7,805 nucleotides of DNA from Chloroflexota bacterium (GTDB taxonomy: Bacteria; Cyanobacteriota; Vampirovibrionia; Obscuribacterales; Obscuribacteraceae): positions 1-7,805 of the forward strand of contig SBAT01000042.1 of NCBI GenBank assembly GCA_005240105.1, given 5' to 3'. The translations under genes and the position numbers were made by a program. Below are positions 6,659 to 7,805 of this stretch, in pieces. Every line of letters begins with the position of its first letter. The first letter of the stretch is position 1. The notes under the pieces were generated by a model. It was given only the letters and a program-made list of their open reading frames with translations, searched no databases and was not told the DNA's origin.

Positions 6659-7272
6659 CAGGTGAATTGGCAATTCATCGGCAGAGCCAGTTGAAGCCGT
6701 CTCTGGTATTCCCTCTTAGAAATCAGGATGGCGCCAAAACGGGCCAAATGATCCGTATGATATTGACAGTCCAATAACTTATAACCTCTTTCCCTCAGTC
6801 TTTCCACTAAGAAAACCATCGCCACTTTGGAGGCGTCCGTCCGCCAATGAAACATTGATTCGCCCATGAACGCACCGCCGAAGGCGACGCCATAAAGGCC
6901 GCCTGCCAGCTTTCCTTCGCAATATACTTCGACACTGTGTGCCAGTCCCAGCCTGTTCAACTCGGTGTATGCATCAATTATCTCGCTGCTTATCCATATG
7001 CCATTTTCAGTACCATCTTTAGTATCTCTTTGCGTTTCAGCACAGGCTTTAATAACCTCATCAAAGGCGGTGTTCACCTTGAGTTCAAAACCACCATGCT
7101 TGAACGTGCGCATCAAGCTATGTGATGCGTGGAAACTATCCAGTTCAATAATGCAGCGCGGATCGGGACTAAACCAGGCAATGCGTCCGTCAACAGACAT
7201 AGGAAATATAGCCTGACTGTAAGCCCGTATCAACAACTCCGGCGTAAGTTGAACAGAATCACTTTCCGGCAT
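6658..7272 (-). CDS. aat: Leucyl/phenylalanyl-tRNA-protein transferase (Aat)
   Basis: Aat transfers Leu or Phe from charged tRNA to the N-terminus of proteins that begin with Lys or Arg, marking them for ClpS/ClpAP degradation in the cytoplasm (bacterial N-degron pathway). The product has 204 residues, a little shorter than the roughly 234 of E. coli. Family motifs are complete: FPMS (23-26), WFSPDPR (33-39), GLAHSVEV (109-116), GGLYGVAFGGAF (124-135), GESMF (137-141), DASK (146-149) and LLDCQ (166-170). D168 and Q170 correspond to the Asp and Gln thought to be catalytic in E. coli. The ATG at 7272 lies inside the cytochrome c gene, overlapping its end by 14 bases. No good Shine-Dalgarno precedes it, so translation is probably coupled to the upstream gene. 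It is the last gene of the operon. Confidence 0.96.
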   Translation of the reverse strand: MPESDSVQLTPELLIRAYSQAIFPMSVDGRIAWFSPDPRCIIELDSFHASHSLMRTFKHGGFELKVNTAFDEVIKACAETQRDTKDGTENGIWISSEIIDAYTELNRLGLAHSVEVYCEGKLAGGLYGVAFGGAFMGESMFHWRTDASKVAMVFLVERLRERGYKLLDCQYHTDHLARFGAILISKREYQRRLQLALPMNCQFT

Positions 7273-7621
7273 TTTCTGTCTTGGGAGTCTCTGTTTTAGG
7301 TGTCAAGGATCGAATATAGGCAATTAGGTCAACCATATCCGCTTGGGAAATTTTCTTCTCGCTGAAACCGCGCATGGGAGTGCCTGTTACTCCAGTGCGA
7401 ATTTTAGTCTCTAAGACTTTGTCGTCCTTAAATTCTTCGGCAAATTCCGCTCCCTTAATTGGCTTGCGCGGATTGACGTCATTGCCGCCTTTGGCATGAC
7501 ATTCAACACAGTCAGCCTTTTTAAAAATCTTTTGCCCGCGAAGGGCATCGCCTTCGGCAAACGCTGCCTGCGAAACCAACAGTAAACTTCCCAGACTCAA
7601 TAACCAAGCCTTACGATGCAT
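7259..7621 (-). CDS. Exported small monoheme cytochrome c
   Basis: A class I-like c-type cytochrome for electron transfer outside the inner membrane; its redox partner is unknown. The product has 120 residues. Residues 1-22 form a Sec signal peptide (LLSLGSLLLVSQ core, cleavage AFA|EGD). The heme site is CVECH (C38, C41, H42), preceded by GQKIFKKAD as in many small cytochromes. M83 in GTPMRGF is the likely sixth ligand. A C-terminal helix, ADMVDLIAYIRSL, is typical of the fold. The tail contains TPKTE twice in tandem. ATG 7621 is preferred over in-frame starts further upstream (to 7759) because AGGGGG (7633-7628) sits six bases before it and the signal peptide begins there; the upstream stretch is the folA frame read differently. 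It overlaps folA by 11 bases and aat by 14. Covalent heme attachment would need a cytochrome c maturation system not seen here. Confidence 0.93.
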   Translation of the reverse strand: MHRKAWLLSLGSLLLVSQAAFAEGDALRGQKIFKKADCVECHAKGGNDVNPRKPIKGAEFAEEFKDDKVLETKIRTGVTGTPMRGFSEKKISQADMVDLIAYIRSLTPKTETPKTENAGK

Positions 7622-7805
7622 TCTTGTCCCCCTCGCTTTTCTTGCGCAAAATCCTAAACTTGTAATTAAGACCATTTTCTTGATGCGGCACCGACTCAAA
7701 AACCTGCTCAAATGCTCTTTCGTAATCCGGCAAAAAGGTATCGCAATCAAATTCTGCATCGACTTCCGTCAGGTAAACTTTGCGCAGGCGGTCATGTCTC
7801 AGACC
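7611..7805 (-). CDS. folA: Dihydrofolate reductase, C-terminal part only (5' end outside window)
   Basis: The minus strand from the right edge to a TAA at 7613-7611 encodes 64 residues matching the C-terminal end of dihydrofolate reductase, which makes tetrahydrofolate from dihydrofolate with NADPH. The key match is VYLTEVDAEFDCDTFLPDY, corresponding to E. coli LYLTHIDAEVEGDTHFPDY, followed by a Phe-rich stretch and the final beta strand YKFRILRKK. The active-site and NADPH-binding N-terminal two thirds lie beyond the window, so integrity cannot be judged. The stop codon overlaps the cytochrome c start by 11 bases, indicating one transcript. The short tail after the last strand (SEGDKNAS) is encoded by the cytochrome ribosome binding site region. 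Confidence 0.88.
   Translation of the reverse strand, partial: GLRHDRLRKVYLTEVDAEFDCDTFLPDYERAFEQVFESVPHQENGLNYKFRILRKKSEGDKNAS

Noticed and set aside
6424..6777. Plus-strand frame of 117 codons over the small protein gene and aat end
   Set aside because: It crosses the terminator and overlaps two better supported genes; no start signal.
7622..7759. Extended N-terminus for the cytochrome c frame starting at 7759
   Set aside because: It lies within the coding region of folA in another frame, would bury the signal peptide, and ignores the strong ribosome binding site before 7621.
1..7805. CRISPR array, tRNA or rRNA gene, insertion sequence, toxin-antitoxin or phage defence genes
   Set aside because: Both strands were read for regular spaced repeats, transposase motifs and terminal repeats; none was seen.

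Overview
The window has moderate GC, tightly packed genes and no gap longer than about 135 bases. It reads as a housekeeping and cell-envelope stretch of a Gram-negative-type (diderm) bacterium that makes c-type cytochrome. The clues are an outer-membrane secretin, several Sec signal peptides, HemW, a leucyl/phenylalanyl-tRNA-protein transferase (Aat) and a eukaryotic-like Ser/Thr kinase whose N-terminus is a small zinc ribbon leading into a glycine-rich-loop kinase domain. That kinase style and gene mix remind me of non-photosynthetic relatives of cyanobacteria (Melainabacteria/Vampirovibrionia, for example Obscuribacterales). This assignment is inference from protein style and has not been tested by any search.

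Layout, left to right. (1) On the minus strand, 2360 down to the left edge, is a large secretin of the PilQ/GspD superfamily; its C-terminus lies outside the window. (2) Upstream of it on the same strand, 3473 to 2496, is an exported protein made almost wholly of TPR repeats. The 135-bp gap between the two holds a good sigma70-like promoter for the secretin, a short perfect hairpin and a 10-bp inverted repeat. (3) Divergent from the TPR gene, on the plus strand, are hemW (3536-4654), the membrane-anchored Ser/Thr kinase (4768-6321) and a 68-residue secreted cationic protein (6390-6596), followed by a clear intrinsic terminator. (4) Converging on that terminator from the right is a minus-strand operon with overlapping reading frames: folA (C-terminal end only), a small exported cytochrome c, then aat.

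How the genes may work together. The secretin and the periplasmic TPR protein could belong to one envelope machine (type IV pilus or type II secretion), because TPR proteins often act as pilotins or assembly factors; no sequence motif proves the link. HemW, a radical-SAM heme chaperone, and the exported monoheme cytochrome c both concern heme and respiration but sit in different transcription units. The folA-cytochrome-aat overlaps (11 and 14 bp) point to translational coupling of three functionally unrelated products. The kinase has two zinc-ribbon modules with the same Cys spacing, one at the N-terminus and one just before its single membrane span. The small lysine-rich exported protein after it has its own likely promoter and is the least explained gene here.

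I see no mobile element, CRISPR array, RNA gene or phage-like segment, and nothing that clearly makes a new multi-gene system. The best candidates for novelty are the small cationic exported protein, the large insertions in the secretin, and the double-ribbon kinase.
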